Shown here one piece after another: positions 1-11,779 of a DNA stretch of 64,000 nucleotides. This DNA comes from Jackrogersella multiformis. Lineage: Eukaryota; Ascomycota; Sordariomycetes; Xylariales; Hypoxylaceae. Every line of letters begins with the position of its first letter. Position 1 is the first letter of the stretch. Where the stretch lies: assembly GCA_902806575.1 (NCBI GenBank), contig CADCXD010000005.1:1674001-1738000 (forward strand). The letters are read 5' to 3'. The translations under genes were made by a program, and so were the position numbers. The notes beneath the pieces were generated by a model, which saw only the letters and a program-made list of their open reading frames with translations, had not been told where the DNA came from and ran no database searches.

Positions 1-1204
1 TCTTTTGGGGCGGCTATCGTTTGTTTCCATGTAGGCATTGGTGTTTTTATCTCTCCGATCCGTCGTTTTTATAGGCTTGCGTGCTGGGGGATCATATAGA
101 AATGGGAATTGGGCTGCTGCATTCGAGGCTTCGGCGGGCAAAAGGGGAAATGGATGATGATTACAAGACTGGCTGCGATATATAAAGGGCATACAGCATG
201 CATAGCGTTAAGGTTGTAATGAGGTAGGGGTGCTTATGCAGGTATCTTCTACTCGAAGCTGGATGGCTTCGTCTACGAACAACGATCGTTCCGATCTAGA
301 GGCGGGGAAGTGGAGAAGCGGAGAGGTAGATGTTACGATAAATATGATCTAATGCCTTTTAAATAAGAATGATGACACCATGGTAGCTGTTGGGCGGGTT
401 CGGAAGGACATGGAGTTCACACGTGCTGACGCTGTAAGCAGAACATAAGCTCTTGCACTGTAGTAACTTGCCTTGCACAATACGACCAAGTAATAAATAA
501 AAGTTTATTATATCGAGATATGAATACTTAATTATGGTATATCCTTTGCATGATTAGGTCTCCATCCTGCGTTAATTATTAATATGTTATAGTTTTATCA
601 TTTATTTCCTCCTTGCAAGTATATTTTATAGCTTCAGTTATTGCTTCCCTTTCCATTTCGCAAATATGCACTTATAAAAGCATACCGAGGTATGTAAGGA
701 GAGTATCGATGTAAGGGGGGGAAAGATACCTAGGTACCTAACCAGGTAGCAAGTGTCGAGACTCGACTATAGCTTCCTCGCTTACGAGCCGAGGTAGGTA
801 CTAAGGAAGATATATAATATGGCTCATCTGATTGGCCATATTCGTTTATAACCACCCTAACACTTTTGAACCTTTCGAAACTTCATCCAATCCAAAGCCA
901 CACACCCTGCTACCATCTACGGCATCTAACAGTTCCGAAGCGAGATCGTATTCGGGTACCGTGGTAGATCAAAGGATTAACAACCTACTACGTACGAAAT
1001 ACTGTAATGATTTAATAAAGACCTAGTTAGGTAGGTACCCCGGGTAGGTATTTACAATCAGTGAGATGCATTCATTACCTCACCAACAAGGAGGTATTCT
1101 CTCCTTTCCTGAACATATTCCCTCTTTTCCTCGAGATATTCCCTCCTTTCCTTTTTCTACGTTTTCTCGGCCTGTGTCCATCCATTTATCCACACATCGA
1201 TGAC
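1..1204. other. Intergenic, upstream of the P450 gene
   Basis: No supportable gene. It is AT-rich around 480-660 and contains several TACCTAGGTA-type palindromes (for example near 727-745 and 1021-1050). A frame open from 1061 runs into the P450 gene, but the part before 1205 is low-complexity Phe/Pro/Leu sequence with no P450 similarity, so I treat it as leader. Confidence 0.6.
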
Positions 1205-2818
1205 ATGGCTATGATCCTAGAAGATGTGCTAACTCGGCCGGCCGTGCTCGCGCCGGTGTTGCTCCTAATCGGATATGTTTTATATCAGATCTTTCGGCCC
1301 TCCGGGCTCCCCGACATTCCTATTGTCGGTGCAAGACCCGGTGAATGGTTCCCACTTGCCCGGGCCAAGTGGCGCAATACCAAGGACATGAAGACCGCTA
1401 CCGAGGTCGCCTATACCCGGTACCGAAATCAAACAGTTATCCTACCCATCGCCGGCGCACAGAACTTCGTCATGTTGCCGCCAAACCAGCTGCAATGGCT
1501 TGTCGACCAGTCCGACTCCGAGCTCAGCCTGAGCGAGCAGGTGCGTGACTCGCTGCAGCTCGACTTCACCGTCATGGATCCACGCCTCATCCACAATCCC
1601 CTCCACCAGAAGCTCATCTCCACTGTTTTGACCCGTGAGACCGGCAATCTGGTCCCGGCGCTGCTCGACGAGACCCGGTTCATCGTGGACCATCTCTGGG
1701 GCACCGACGCCGAGAGCTGGAGCGAGCTTTGCGTCTACGACGTCATGCGCCGCGTCATCGGCCAAGCTACCAACCGCGTCTTCGTCGGCTTGCCCTTATG
1801 CCGCAACCAAGAACTTTTAGATGCCGGGCTCGCCTACGCGCAGGACATCCCCATGAGCTCGACGGCGCTGCGCTTCATACCGAAGCTGCTGCGGCCCCTG
1901 GCGGCCCCGTTCATAACGCTGTCGAACCGCATCCACACGCACAAGTTCTACTCCGTCATGCGGCCCGAAGTAGAGCAGCGTCTGCGCGAGTACGATGCGC
2001 GGCGCGCTGACCCAGAAACTAAGGCCGGCGAAAAAGAGCCAAACGACTTCCTGCAGTGGTCCCTCAACCAGGCCAAGGCGCTCCCCGATCCGTACCTTGC
2101 GAAGGCCGACACGCTGGCGGGCCGCATCCTTCTCCTCAACTTCGCGTCCATCCACACGTCGAGCTTCGCCATCACGCACGCCATCTTGGACCTCGCCTCT
2201 TCCCGGCCCGAGTACTTCGACGAGCTGCGCGCCGAGATCGCGACCGTGCTGGCGGAAAACGGCGGCGAGTGGAACAAGCGGGCCCTCGCGGCGATGGAGA
2301 AGCTGGACAGCATGATGCGCGAGTCGCAGCGCCTCAACTCGTTCGTGACGCTCGCCACGAGCCGCACCGTCTCCAAGAAGGGGGGCATCGACACGCCCGA
2401 CGGCGTGCACATCCCCCGGGGCACGGTGGTGTGCGCGCCGTCGTACCCGGTGTTCCACGACCCGGCCGTGTACCCGGAGCCGCGGGAGTTCAAGCCGTTC
2501 CGGTTCGCGGAGAAGCGCGCCGCCTCCTCGCCGGACGAAACGAACACCGGAGAGAAGGATTCGTCGTCGTACGTCCAGCGGGCGAGGCAGGCCTTCGCCA
2601 CGACGAGCCCCGAGTACTGCGCGTTCGGGCACGGCAGGCACGCGTGCCCGGGGCGGTTCTTCGCGTCGAGCGAGCTCAAGCTCATGCTCGGGTACCTCGT
2701 CACCAACTACGACTTCCAGATGCAGCAGAAGCGCCCCGAGAACTTCTGGTTCGGCATGAACAGGATACCGCCGATGAAGGCGACCGTCATGGTGAGGAGG
2801 AGGAAGGGGACCGTATGA
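1205..2818 (+). CDS. Cytochrome P450 monooxygenase (ent-kaurene-oxidase-like fungal family)
   Basis: Single-exon gene, 537 residues, which is normal for a fungal microsomal P450. I start at the ATG at 1205 because it gives an N-terminal membrane anchor (about residues 8-28, rich in Leu/Val/Ile) followed by a Pro/Gly hinge (PSGLPDIPIVG). The I-helix has NFASIHTSS (about 312-320), in which His-Thr replaces the usual acidic-Thr pair. The K-helix ExxR is ESQR (373-376), the PERF-like region is FKPFRF, and the haem loop is FGHGRHACPG with the haem-ligand Cys at about 481. The FASIHTSS signature is typical of the fungal group that includes ent-kaurene and indole-diterpene oxidases; the substrate here is unknown. 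It should act at the ER membrane with NADPH-P450 reductase. The third codon position is very GC-rich, unlike the flanks, which creates long antisense shadow frames. It has no adjacent biosynthetic partner inside the window. I am sure of the family and unsure of the role. Confidence 0.93.
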   Translation: MAMILEDVLTRPAVLAPVLLLIGYVLYQIFRPSGLPDIPIVGARPGEWFPLARAKWRNTKDMKTATEVAYTRYRNQTVILPIAGAQNFVMLPPNQLQWLVDQSDSELSLSEQVRDSLQLDFTVMDPRLIHNPLHQKLISTVLTRETGNLVPALLDETRFIVDHLWGTDAESWSELCVYDVMRRVIGQATNRVFVGLPLCRNQELLDAGLAYAQDIPMSSTALRFIPKLLRPLAAPFITLSNRIHTHKFYSVMRPEVEQRLREYDARRADPETKAGEKEPNDFLQWSLNQAKALPDPYLAKADTLAGRILLLNFASIHTSSFAITHAILDLASSRPEYFDELRAEIATVLAENGGEWNKRALAAMEKLDSMMRESQRLNSFVTLATSRTVSKKGGIDTPDGVHIPRGTVVCAPSYPVFHDPAVYPEPREFKPFRFAEKRAASSPDETNTGEKDSSSYVQRARQAFATTSPEYCAFGHGRHACPGRFFASSELKLMLGYLVTNYDFQMQQKRPENFWFGMNRIPPMKATVMVRRRKGTV

Positions 2819-2831
2819 GTGATGGGCATGT

Positions 2832-2859
2832 ATGATGATGATGATGATGATGATGATGA
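2832..2859. repeat. GAT/ATG trinucleotide microsatellite
   Basis: About nine tandem GAT triplets lie just behind the P450 stop codon, in its presumed 3' untranslated region. Confidence 0.9.
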
Positions 2860-3090
2860 ATATATGGGGTATAGGTATATATGTAAGGGGTTGGTTTAGG
2901 TTCGTATATCCAGTTATAGGTAGGTATCTATTGACAGATAATGGTGTACCATTTTAGCTAGAAATAGTATATACTGTTGATTTCGGTTTATGTGCTTTGT
3001 TGTGCTGTTGTTTGAGATGCGACTTTATGTGTTAGGGGTAGATGCTGGGTCAGTATGTATGTAGGAGGGGGGAGGGGAAAGGGTTGAGAG

Positions 3091-3111
3091 TAGGGTTAGG
3101 GTTAGGGTTAG
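3091..3111 (+). repeat. Short interstitial telomere-like tract (TTAGGG type)
   Basis: Three and a half head-to-tail copies of TAGGGT (equivalent to the TTAGGG repeat of filamentous fungi) sit in a G-rich context (3064-3111). The tract is too short to be a telomere and has unique sequence on both sides. Confidence 0.75.
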
Positions 3112-6100
3112 AGAGTGGCGGAGATGCTAGGGGTTCTAGGACAACCCCTATTCTTACACTTGTAGGAATCGACGAGGATGACTACACTGAAGTCTGAAGT
3201 AGAGGATTAAATCTTTGAGTCTCGTTGTCCCTTCAATTGGTACAAACTAGATCCCTCAGATGGTGTAATAAGGTCATTTGTAGACCTTGCTGTTGCTTGT
3301 TGGCGACCGCCTCGAGGCTCGAAACAGCCTTGGGCTAGCACAAGATTTTAAATTGGCAAAAATTGACGATACTTGGCCTTCGTTTCACTTTGCCGAAAGG
3401 TGTGTTGTATCCTCATTGACATCAGTCTTGAGCCCAGAGGACGGAAGGCTCTGGCGGATTAACGTTCATTCTCGGCCTCACTGGGAATGGTTCAAGTGGA
3501 CTACATTGTATGGCTCGCCGACTCGGGACAGCTTAGAAGACTAGGCCGCCTGTTCTTTCGGGAGCCGAGCGGGACGAGGAGTTTTCTCTCTCGAGCAGGC
3601 ACTCGTGGCAAGCATACCTAGGTATCGAAGCTGCCCTGCGTTAGGCGCGGGCTGCTAGGAGCAACGCCGGGAGGGTCCCGGTGTTTGCTGTCGACCCACC
3701 AAGATGTAGGCACGGAAATCTTCGCGGCTTGGATCTACGCGGTGCGTTTCATCACGCCCTCTGCGTGGGATGTAGAGAGGACGTTTGCCCGTGGGTGTGG
3801 TGTAGCGATGCACTGCAGAAGGCATACGTGGTATGGTGGAAGGAGATCTCAAGGCCAGGACTAAAAGGGGAAGGGGAGGGGGGTTTGTTTGTTGTTCGGT
3901 GGAGTCGTGACTCTTTACAGATCTAAAGCAAGGGTTGGCTAAAGAGATGGATACAGGTATGAGTGTGGGTATGGAAATGGAGAAAATATGCCTTGGAATA
4001 TGTAGAACGGTTCTAGAACGGTTCTGGAAGCAAGCTGCTATGCATATACCTAAATCGGATAAGGATACTAGGGCAGCAGGTAGAGATACTTCAGCGGGAC
4101 AGGGGAGGGTATAGTATGCACAATTTAGTTACAGTAACTGCATACTATTACATCCCTATCTGAGATACCAACTGCTATAGTATGGTACGCTAGTGATCGA
4201 AGATGGGGGTCCTGCGCCTTGAGGCTGTTCGCGTATCATATCGTCGTCGTCATGCCCATGCGGTCTCAGTCGAGTGCTTCGAGCCCTTAGAGAACCGAAC
4301 GGAAGAACCCATAACACCAGGGGAGATCTGTATTAAACCCTTCGGTCTACAGATGGGCTAGCTAGAGCGCGTCGTCAGTCTCTCCCTTCGAGATCCTTAG
4401 GTATAATAGGCGCCAAGGGCGGATATGCCCCCGGATATCTTCTAATTACGTACCTGGCAGCTAAAGCCTATTCACATATTAGTTACTAGGCTTATACATA
4501 TTCGCATTAGACGGCAACTTAGCCCGTCGAGGAAGTTTTAGCAGCATCACCAATGGCACCCCCAGCTCTCCCCCCCAGCCGCAACCCCCCAGGGGCTACG
4601 GGTTATAGTCGACTCCTCCCGGCCTCTGCAGTAACAACAAAAAGTATTTTCCTTCCAATTAACGGCAGAGCTTTCTCTATTAGAGTTTAGGGGGGTTCCT
4701 TGGAGCGGAGCCTGCCTGCTTGATTGACAGGGGCCGCTGGCGTGATGGAGCTAGCGAATACGAGATTCTGGTCACCACCAAAGATCGTCGGAGGTTGGGG
4801 GGCCTGACGGGCAAGTAAGAAAGAAGCGTCAGGTGAGTTCGTTGTACAGACATCGCGGGAGTGTTTTGCTCGTCGTGCAAGAGAAGCGGTGAATTTGGAC
4901 TATGGAAAGAAAATATTCGAGCGAATATGTTAGGTTTTGGGCTCGAATCTTGCCGGGCCCCTATCTACCTCGAGATCAATGAGGTGCGTGCTTAGCAGAA
5001 CTCAGCGTTTGTAGGTCGTGGAAATACCCGTCCGTTTCATCATTGCTCATCTGCAAGCCAGACGCGTGTCACGCCAACGATATCCTCAGTGACATCGAGC
5101 GGTCATGTATTCCTGGATATAGGTACTTGCAATTGCTAGCAACTGCAGGAACTATACAGTACATCGGCTGCTACTCTCAAAACGTGATGAATTACCTAGC
5201 TGCCTATAAAGGACGCTATCGATTCGAACTGACGACCCTGGGTGCCATCCTCTCCTACCTATTCTGGCGTCTTATGAAGACGACCATATCTACACATCTG
5301 GTTAGGATACAATCGAACGTGGTGTATTAGTTACATTAGGCCACATTTAAGGACTAGCTGCGTGTATGCGTGTCTATAATCGGCTTTAGAGTCCATAATC
5401 GAATCGATCTAGGTTTAAAGGGGTAAAAGAGAAGGGTGAATGGCGATAATGGCAAAGGCAAAGGAACCCCCGACAAAGCCTAGGCTAGCTTTAGGCAGAA
5501 GGTAGGTCGCACTCCAGACCCTAGGTAACTATCGAACGGTTGCAACCTGAAGATAGTTATGAGCAGTAATTTGATGTGATGTGACGCGAGAGGTGTGGGA
5601 AAAGACCTCATACAGCTCAGAAACGCTACTGCACGGGCTGGCTCCGTAGCTTGTTCAGGCCCTGGTGAGAGTCGCGATGGAGGATTCTCGTCCACAGTGT
5701 CCAGAGAAGGATGCTTCGAGAAGTGTACCTCCGGCAGGCTAAGGTGTTCGTGCAGCATTCTAGAGCAACGTATCCATGCGGATCGGAGTGAAAGTGCCGG
5801 ACGACTGGGAGCCTGGGGGCTGATCACAGGTACTGTACCTGCTCGGGTATCTGGCAGCTTTAACCCACGTCGTACCCCATCACCCTGGCCCTGGGGAGTT
5901 AGAGACCATGGGGGTAGGCATTTCTTGAGAGAGGCATAGACTATTGACTATTGTCCAATAGGAAACGTAAATAAGATTCGACATCCTGTAGTGTACTTTA
6001 GGTCCAGCATTATGCCCCCGTCTGCATGCCAGGTACCGATACATCTTCACAGTAGCCATGAGCGGCCGACCTTGTTGTTAGGGGTGAAAAGCACAGACAG

Positions 6101-8014
6101 CGCCAGCGACTTGGAATAGCCTATCTACTTTTCCCATTGGTATTACACTCAGCGGGAAGGGTACCACGGTGTAATGTAAGGTATTAGTTATATGCCGAAA
6201 GGGACGACCCGCTACGGTACTGGACTGTAGGGGGTAGGTAGTTCTCAGGAAGACCAAATCTCGAGACCGTCCGCAAATTTGCAAGGGAATATTGATTGCC
6301 CTTGCCCCTTTCCGCCGCCTCCCAATCTTCGGCTACCTTACGACGGCGGCGTAACACACGACATCAGCAGCCTCGGGGCCGGTGGCCACTCAGGAAGGCA
6401 CGCCGTGTGACCGGCGCCACCACCATAATGTCAACAGCACCCGATATCCGCTGCACGTTGTCTACCTGTATGTGGCGACTGGTAGTTGCTTGCCCAAGTG
6501 TAACGTCCCATCTGATATAGGGCTGGCATAGCCCGGCGCCCCGTCTCTTATAACCCAACCTGGTGATCTTATATTGCTACGGCAGCCAACCAAACCTCGT
6601 GACATGAAACGAACGAACGACATACCTACCTGCCATGCTGTGATGCCTACGCTCTCGAGCTAGATGAAAGACCCGCGCCCTCATTCGACCGGCGGCAAGC
6701 AGCTGTCCAAAAATAGATAGCCTTGTAGCAAAACCTCGTATATCGCGGCTGACCCCTGTCGCGGCGCTTGATTGGCCCCTCTCGTCGAAGCAGCCTTATT
6801 GTGCTAATGACGCTGACATATCGGCGTCCCGGCCTAGTCAGGAACTGTCCGCTTAGTCGCGCATAGCCCGTCCGAGAGTCCCTGGCGACTATTGCCTAGT
6901 CGGTAGTCTAAGAAGTTCGTGGTGAAGCGCACTTGACGTAGGGTATGTAGATTTGCTAAGGCCTTGTGACCCAAAAAAGAAGGTCGCTTTAGCCCGTAGG
7001 ATAGGTTATCTAACCCGCTCACCTGTCCCTTAGGAGCGAGTCGGGTCTTTTCAGTCTACTAGTAGCTAGTTTGTTCTAGTCTGTTCTCGCTGTAGAAGAC
7101 GTACGGGTGATAATCGACCGTTGAAGAACTACATGCATATTCCTCGCAAGAGTAAGCAAGGAAAGGTCCGAAGCTGGCCGTCTTGAACGTAAGACGGGTC
7201 GTTCCGATTCAAATGACGAGGTTACATTTCAAGGGTCTGATAACCGATTGTGTAGCGAGTTAGGAGAAAGTCAAGACCCCTTCGAGGATAAGCCTAGCCA
7301 GGGACATAGCTAAGCTAGCGGCAGATGTACTTTGTTTCCTACTAGTACAGGATGTGCGAATTCACATATCCTGTTTACATAGTACAATATCGTGGAAGTG
7401 TATGTAAAGACTAAGTCATAGCAAATACAGAATTCATAAGAGTAAGGTAAGGGTAGAAGTATTCGTAAAAGAACTGCAATTCATTGTATTACAATTAATA
7501 TTAGTTATCCGCGAGTTGGCGAGACCAGCTACGTCGCCGTCCACAAGCACCTAAGCCAAATAAGATGACTGTTCGTTGCTGCAAGTATTAACCCTCATGC
7601 CCTCCAAACAATGGAGCAACAAGCGATAACTATATGCTCCTGCATCAATTCAAATCTTCATTCAATGAATCTCCTTCTCCGACCCTGCTTTTGCTTCGGT
7701 TCGAATCCAATCAAAGCAACGCCATGAACTCCAAGCATTTCCCATGTAAGCAAACCGCTCAAAGGCGTCTGTTGCTACAATGCCACCCCAGATCCGCGGC
7801 ATACACAGCCGACCTCATCAGGATCTTTTCTATTCCGAAAACAAGACCAAAGGAAAAATAAATTCAAAAATCAGAAAACGCCGTCCCAATGCATGACAGA
7901 CCGCCCGCGAGATCGTCAAAATTTTGTTCCCGGATCAAAAAGGTGTAAACAGTCGCTATGCAATTTGGTAGAGGGTAAATAGGGGTATCCTGATTCAAAA
8001 CAATGCAATTCCGG

Positions 8015-8272
8015 AAGGAGCGGCTGAAAATCTATTCCAAATGTGTAGATATCTTCGTAAAATCGTAAGGAGCGTGAGTGGTCGGTCTATATAATTCGAT
8101 ATCTTGCGAAAGGAGCGTCTATTTGGGTATCTTCAATAAATATCATAAGGAGCGTCGTAAGCTTGTTCATTATGCAATACGTATTATGCGTTTCGTGCAA
8201 CAAAAAGGACAGTGGGTATCATTGTGTCGATACTGGACGTGTGAGGTATCTTTGAAACCAGTCAAAGGAGTG
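8015..8272. repeat. Irregular tandem array built on AAGGAGCG with an upstream TATCTT motif
   Basis: AAGGAGCG occurs at 8015, 8067, 8110 and 8147, with diverged forms near 8207 (AAGGACAG) and at 8265 (AAGGAGTG). Several copies are preceded at about 15-20 nt by GATATCTT or GTATCTT. Spacing is 37-60 nt. The array lies in the presumed 3' untranslated or terminator region of the regulator gene, on whose sense strand it reads CGCTCCTT. Confidence 0.55.
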
Positions 8273-8360
8273 TGGTGTGCAATTGCGTCTGTGGTGAGGT
8301 GAAAAGGTATTAAAGTTGTGTCGGGAGGAAGCGGGCTTCGGGTGGTGCGAGCGTCAGTCG

Positions 8361-10750
8361 TTACTCATCGCGCTCTCTCTTAACTGTGACAGGAGCCGAA
8401 GAGATTGAAGAGGTTTGCCGGTGATGGTGGTGCTGGAACATCTGAGACGACAGAAAGTTGGGTGACGGTGCCGACAGAGAAAGGGGGGTAGTCGATTCCA
8501 TGGGAAGGCCGCTCCATTGCTCGGGGTCAAGGAACGGTGAAGGCGCATTGCGAAAGGCCGGCGATGGCAGGGCAGTATAATCCGGCTGTTGCATGGAATA
8601 TTCAAGCGGGAGGTAGCTGGAGGACAGAGATACTGGATGTTGGGCATTGGTGTTCCTGAGTGGCATGGTCAATCACTTTTGTCCTCTTCCACGTCAGAAC
8701 GGAGAGCCGATGTGGGATGTTCTGACAGCTTAGATCCACACGGTCTGGATTGGAGAGACGAACCCGACACCAAAGTTGCTGTGCCCAGCAGAGCCAAGAG
8801 GCGGATAAGCCGGCATCCCAGAATCCCATGAGCTAAATTCCTCGTGATCGCTGTACGTAATAGAGCCTTCGCCAAAGGTAGAAGACACCGGGCTGTAACC
8901 TCCGTAAGATGGCGACGGGATGTTGAGATACTGCTGGCTCGAGTATGGCGAGGAGATGGCCAATGGACTGACCCCGGACTCCTGCTCGGGTATTACGGAA
9001 AGATCTTCGGTGCTCCAGCTAAACGCCGGGTTCTCCTCATACGGTAGGTACGAGCCCGTGGACGGTGGGCTACCTTGCGCCATACCATCACCCATGTAGA
9101 AATTGGGCGGGTCGAACTGTGGGAAGGATGGCGTGCGAACCGGTTGGATCCAACCCATGCGCGATCGGAATTCATTGACAGTGTCGATAGGAAACTCCAT
9201 GAGGCTGAGCGGCGTCTGCGAGTCTCCGTCGAGGCTTCCAGAAACGTTGATCGAGAGCAACCGGCGAGCGATCTCCTCTACCGGACCAATGGCAAGGCTA
9301 CCGAAGTATGCGGCGCCGATCTCAGGGAACAGACGTTCCATCATGATGGCAGCGGTGTAATAGTGCGCGACGACAACCAGGGCACTCGGAGAAGTGCCAT
9401 TTTGCTTGAAGCACATAACAGGAAGCCAGAAAAGCCAGGTGCGCAGCGGCCGGAGTCGATCAAACTGATCCTCGATCGACTGGATTGGGCTGACCTTGCG
9501 AGCACCTTTGAGGAAACATACCAGCTGAGTAGCGAGCTGGGGGTCTTCCTTGTTCTGCTTCAGATGAGATTCAACCTTGGCTATCTGGTTAATGGTGCGC
9601 TGGAACGCATCGAGATCCTCCTTGCGAGGTTGGTGAGGCTTGTGATCCGGCGTCGGGGACGGAGGCGCAGTAGGAAACGTGCTGCTTTCGGCAATGAACT
9701 CTCCAAATTGGGACTCGTGCTTCCAGGGTTCCATAGCATCGATCACCTTTGCGAACCAACGTTAGTATAACTCATTTCTAAAGAGCGCAAGCTTGTACTT
9801 ACGGATGAGGTCCCTTGCATCAATTGGGTCCAGCTTCGCCTATTATTCCGTTGGGTAAGCTATAGTCTCTCGGGAACATGCATTCTATTGCTTACCAATC
9901 TGTCGCCTGCCACGAGAGCACAAGCGAGGCAGCCAGAACGGCATCCGAGTTTTCACGCGAGAACGATCCTATGGCTTCCTGTAATCCGTTGAAGGCAATG
10001 CCGCGATGCTCGTAGCCCATGCTGCCCACGTGAGGACAGTTGGTCAGGAAGGCGATGTGCTCAGCCGAGAATGCGAGCAAAGCATGCATGACGTAGCCAT
10101 GAGTAGCACCAATTTTGAGAATTCTGCATAGGAGTTAGCACACGACATGATTAACAAGTAAGCGGAGTCGAGACATACGTCGGGATTTGGCGGGTCCAGA
10201 GGGTGAACCCATTGGCATCCATGGCGCTCATTTCGTTGCAGATGGCAGCAACGTGAAAAATCAAACGAAGGTCCTCGGTGGAGAAATACTGGGGTGCCGG
10301 TGCCGGGTAGATATTGAGGCTCGGGAACGGGAAAACTCCAGTTCGCTGCCACTGCTCGACAGCAGCCTCGATCTCGGGAGTCCACATGAGATCAGGCCTG
10401 TCGGGAGTTGCAGCCCTCTCATCAGGGACCGGCACGTCGTTGTACGGGCATCGGACCTTATGTTTGGTACAATTACGGCTGCTAGGGAGTCAGCAACTTA
10501 TACATGAAGCTAGAATGAGTTGCACAGACCATTGCGGGAAGTTCTCGTCACAACGAATGTGTCGACGTTTGCTGTAGACCAGTCAGTTTCTAGTCTGATA
10601 AATACCACCAGGCCAAGCATACCAGTTCTCGCAGCCCTTGCGGGACTTGGTGTGACTAAATACAACAATCAGCAAACTGATCACGAAGCGATTTAGTTTC
10701 CTAGTGGGAACAAACCTGCGTCGAGGAGGACCACCACCTGGGCCAGCCAT
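8361..10750 (-). CDS. Zn(2)-Cys(6) binuclear cluster transcription factor, Upc2-like
   Basis: Nuclear regulator of about 658 residues. I read eight exons on the minus strand: 10750-10716, 10655-10623, 10571-10530, 10478-10179, 10123-9896, 9839-9803, 9746-8740 and 8655-8361; the phases agree throughout. The zinc cluster has Cys at 20, 23, 30, 37, 40 and 47 with spacing C-x2-C-x6-C-x6-C-x2-C-x6-C, behind a basic SHTKSRKG lead. A fungal-specific regulatory domain follows (HALLAFSAEHIAFLTNCP, then SWQATDWRSW). The C-terminus is Pro/Ser/Gln-rich. The arrangement resembles regulators of the sterol-uptake (Upc2) type; the target genes are unknown. The last intron (8739-8656) is the least certain: without it the protein ends at 8730, with it the protein ends in VKRERDE. 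A 5' untranslated intron is likely. The third intron ends in TAGCAG, a tandem acceptor described in the findings. Confidence 0.88.
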
Positions 10751-10758
10751 TGGAAAAG

Positions 10759-10895
10759 CTGTAAATTACTATAAAGTTGAACGAAAGAACTAAGAAGTTA
10801 ACATATTAGTATACCAACACCGGTATATACATATACAGTAGGCCACTCTAGCTAGAGAGTATAGGACAAGCTGGTTGAAAGGATTAGGCACTCAC
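10759..10895 (-). other. Probable 5'-UTR intron of the Zn2Cys6 gene
   Basis: On the minus strand a GTGAGT donor at 10895 and a TTTACAG acceptor ending at 10759 bracket 137 nt, nine bases ahead of the start codon. This is inferred from splice consensus only. Confidence 0.45.
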
Positions 10896-11779
10896 GTGAA
10901 GCAGAGCACGAAATATATCCGTGCCAGGCGAAGCGAGCGAATGGTTAGTGCGAGTGGTTCTAGTTACAAGAGGTTCCTAGACGACAGCTTGGAGGTAGAT
11001 AGCGGGGTGCCTCCTTTGTTGAGATGGGTTTTTGATTAAAGAGCAAAGAGTAACAGCTGCGTCTATATTAAATCATAGACAGGCAAGTTGTGTTGCTTTG
11101 TATCTCGAGATCCAAGACGTCGAGTTCGGCGGGGTTTGCACAGGCAAGCAAGACAGTTGCTGAGATCGATGACGATGATGCCTGATATTTTTTGCCTGAT
11201 ACCGGATACCTGATACTGATATTTGATGGTATTGCTGGACGTTTCCTTCCAAGTGTTTTAAGCGATTGAATAACTTTCTCGAGACTCGGAGTACTGAGTC
11301 AACGGACGTGGACAGACTCTCTTGAGACAACGTGCGATGTCCTATAGTTGATAATAGCAGCGTTGGTTTTATTGGCTTCTGATGACGCTGCTTGACAAGC
11401 GGGTTCAAGTTCAAGGTTCACGGTTCACGATTTGACGGGCAGGAATTCCTTTCGAGTCCAAATCTCCAAACACACAAAAAAAGGAAAAAGCGAATGACAG
11501 GAGCCAACGAGGACTTCCTAAAGGGAGGTGAGGTTAAAGCGAGTGTGTGGTTGAGGTTAGAGCAAAGCTCAGGGCTGAAATTGTTGATGTATGAGAGACT
11601 AATAGAGATGGAGAAAATCAATGGGGGACCGGAGGGTAGTTAAATAACTACCCGAGATGGATGGTGAAGTTGGGCGTACCTACTATGGAAGTAGACTTTT
11701 TTAGGGCGGGCTATGTACACCGTGCCACCTGAACTTTATCCACTGTCCGACTTTCCGCAAGGGGAAATAAATCCAGTAC

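Larger units (their letters stand above)
2819..8360. other. Gene-free stretch between the P450 and the Zn2Cys6 regulator
   Basis: I see no supportable gene in 5.5 kb. Open frames are short, lack family features and overlap each other on both strands (for example around 5480-5940). The stretch holds a GAT microsatellite, a short telomere-like tract and an irregular AAGGAGCG array, listed separately. I found no convincing tRNA or 5S rRNA. Confidence 0.5.

Noticed and set aside
832..1204. Open frames ahead of the P450, including the in-frame extension from 1061
   Set aside because: Low-complexity sequence; the membrane anchor and hinge expected at a P450 N-terminus begin at 1205.
1817..2706. 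Long minus-strand open frames (up to 274 codons) opposite the P450 gene
   Set aside because: They mirror the GC-rich third positions of the P450; they have no domain, and the plus strand encodes a complete P450.
5480..5939. Overlapping open frames on both strands (115 and 114 codons)
   Set aside because: No domain, no splice context, no codon bias; each is the shadow of the other.
7697..7708. TTCGAATCC-like box B suggesting a tRNA (also near 33527 and 15647)
   Set aside because: No matching acceptor stem, D arm or anticodon arm could be built around any of them.
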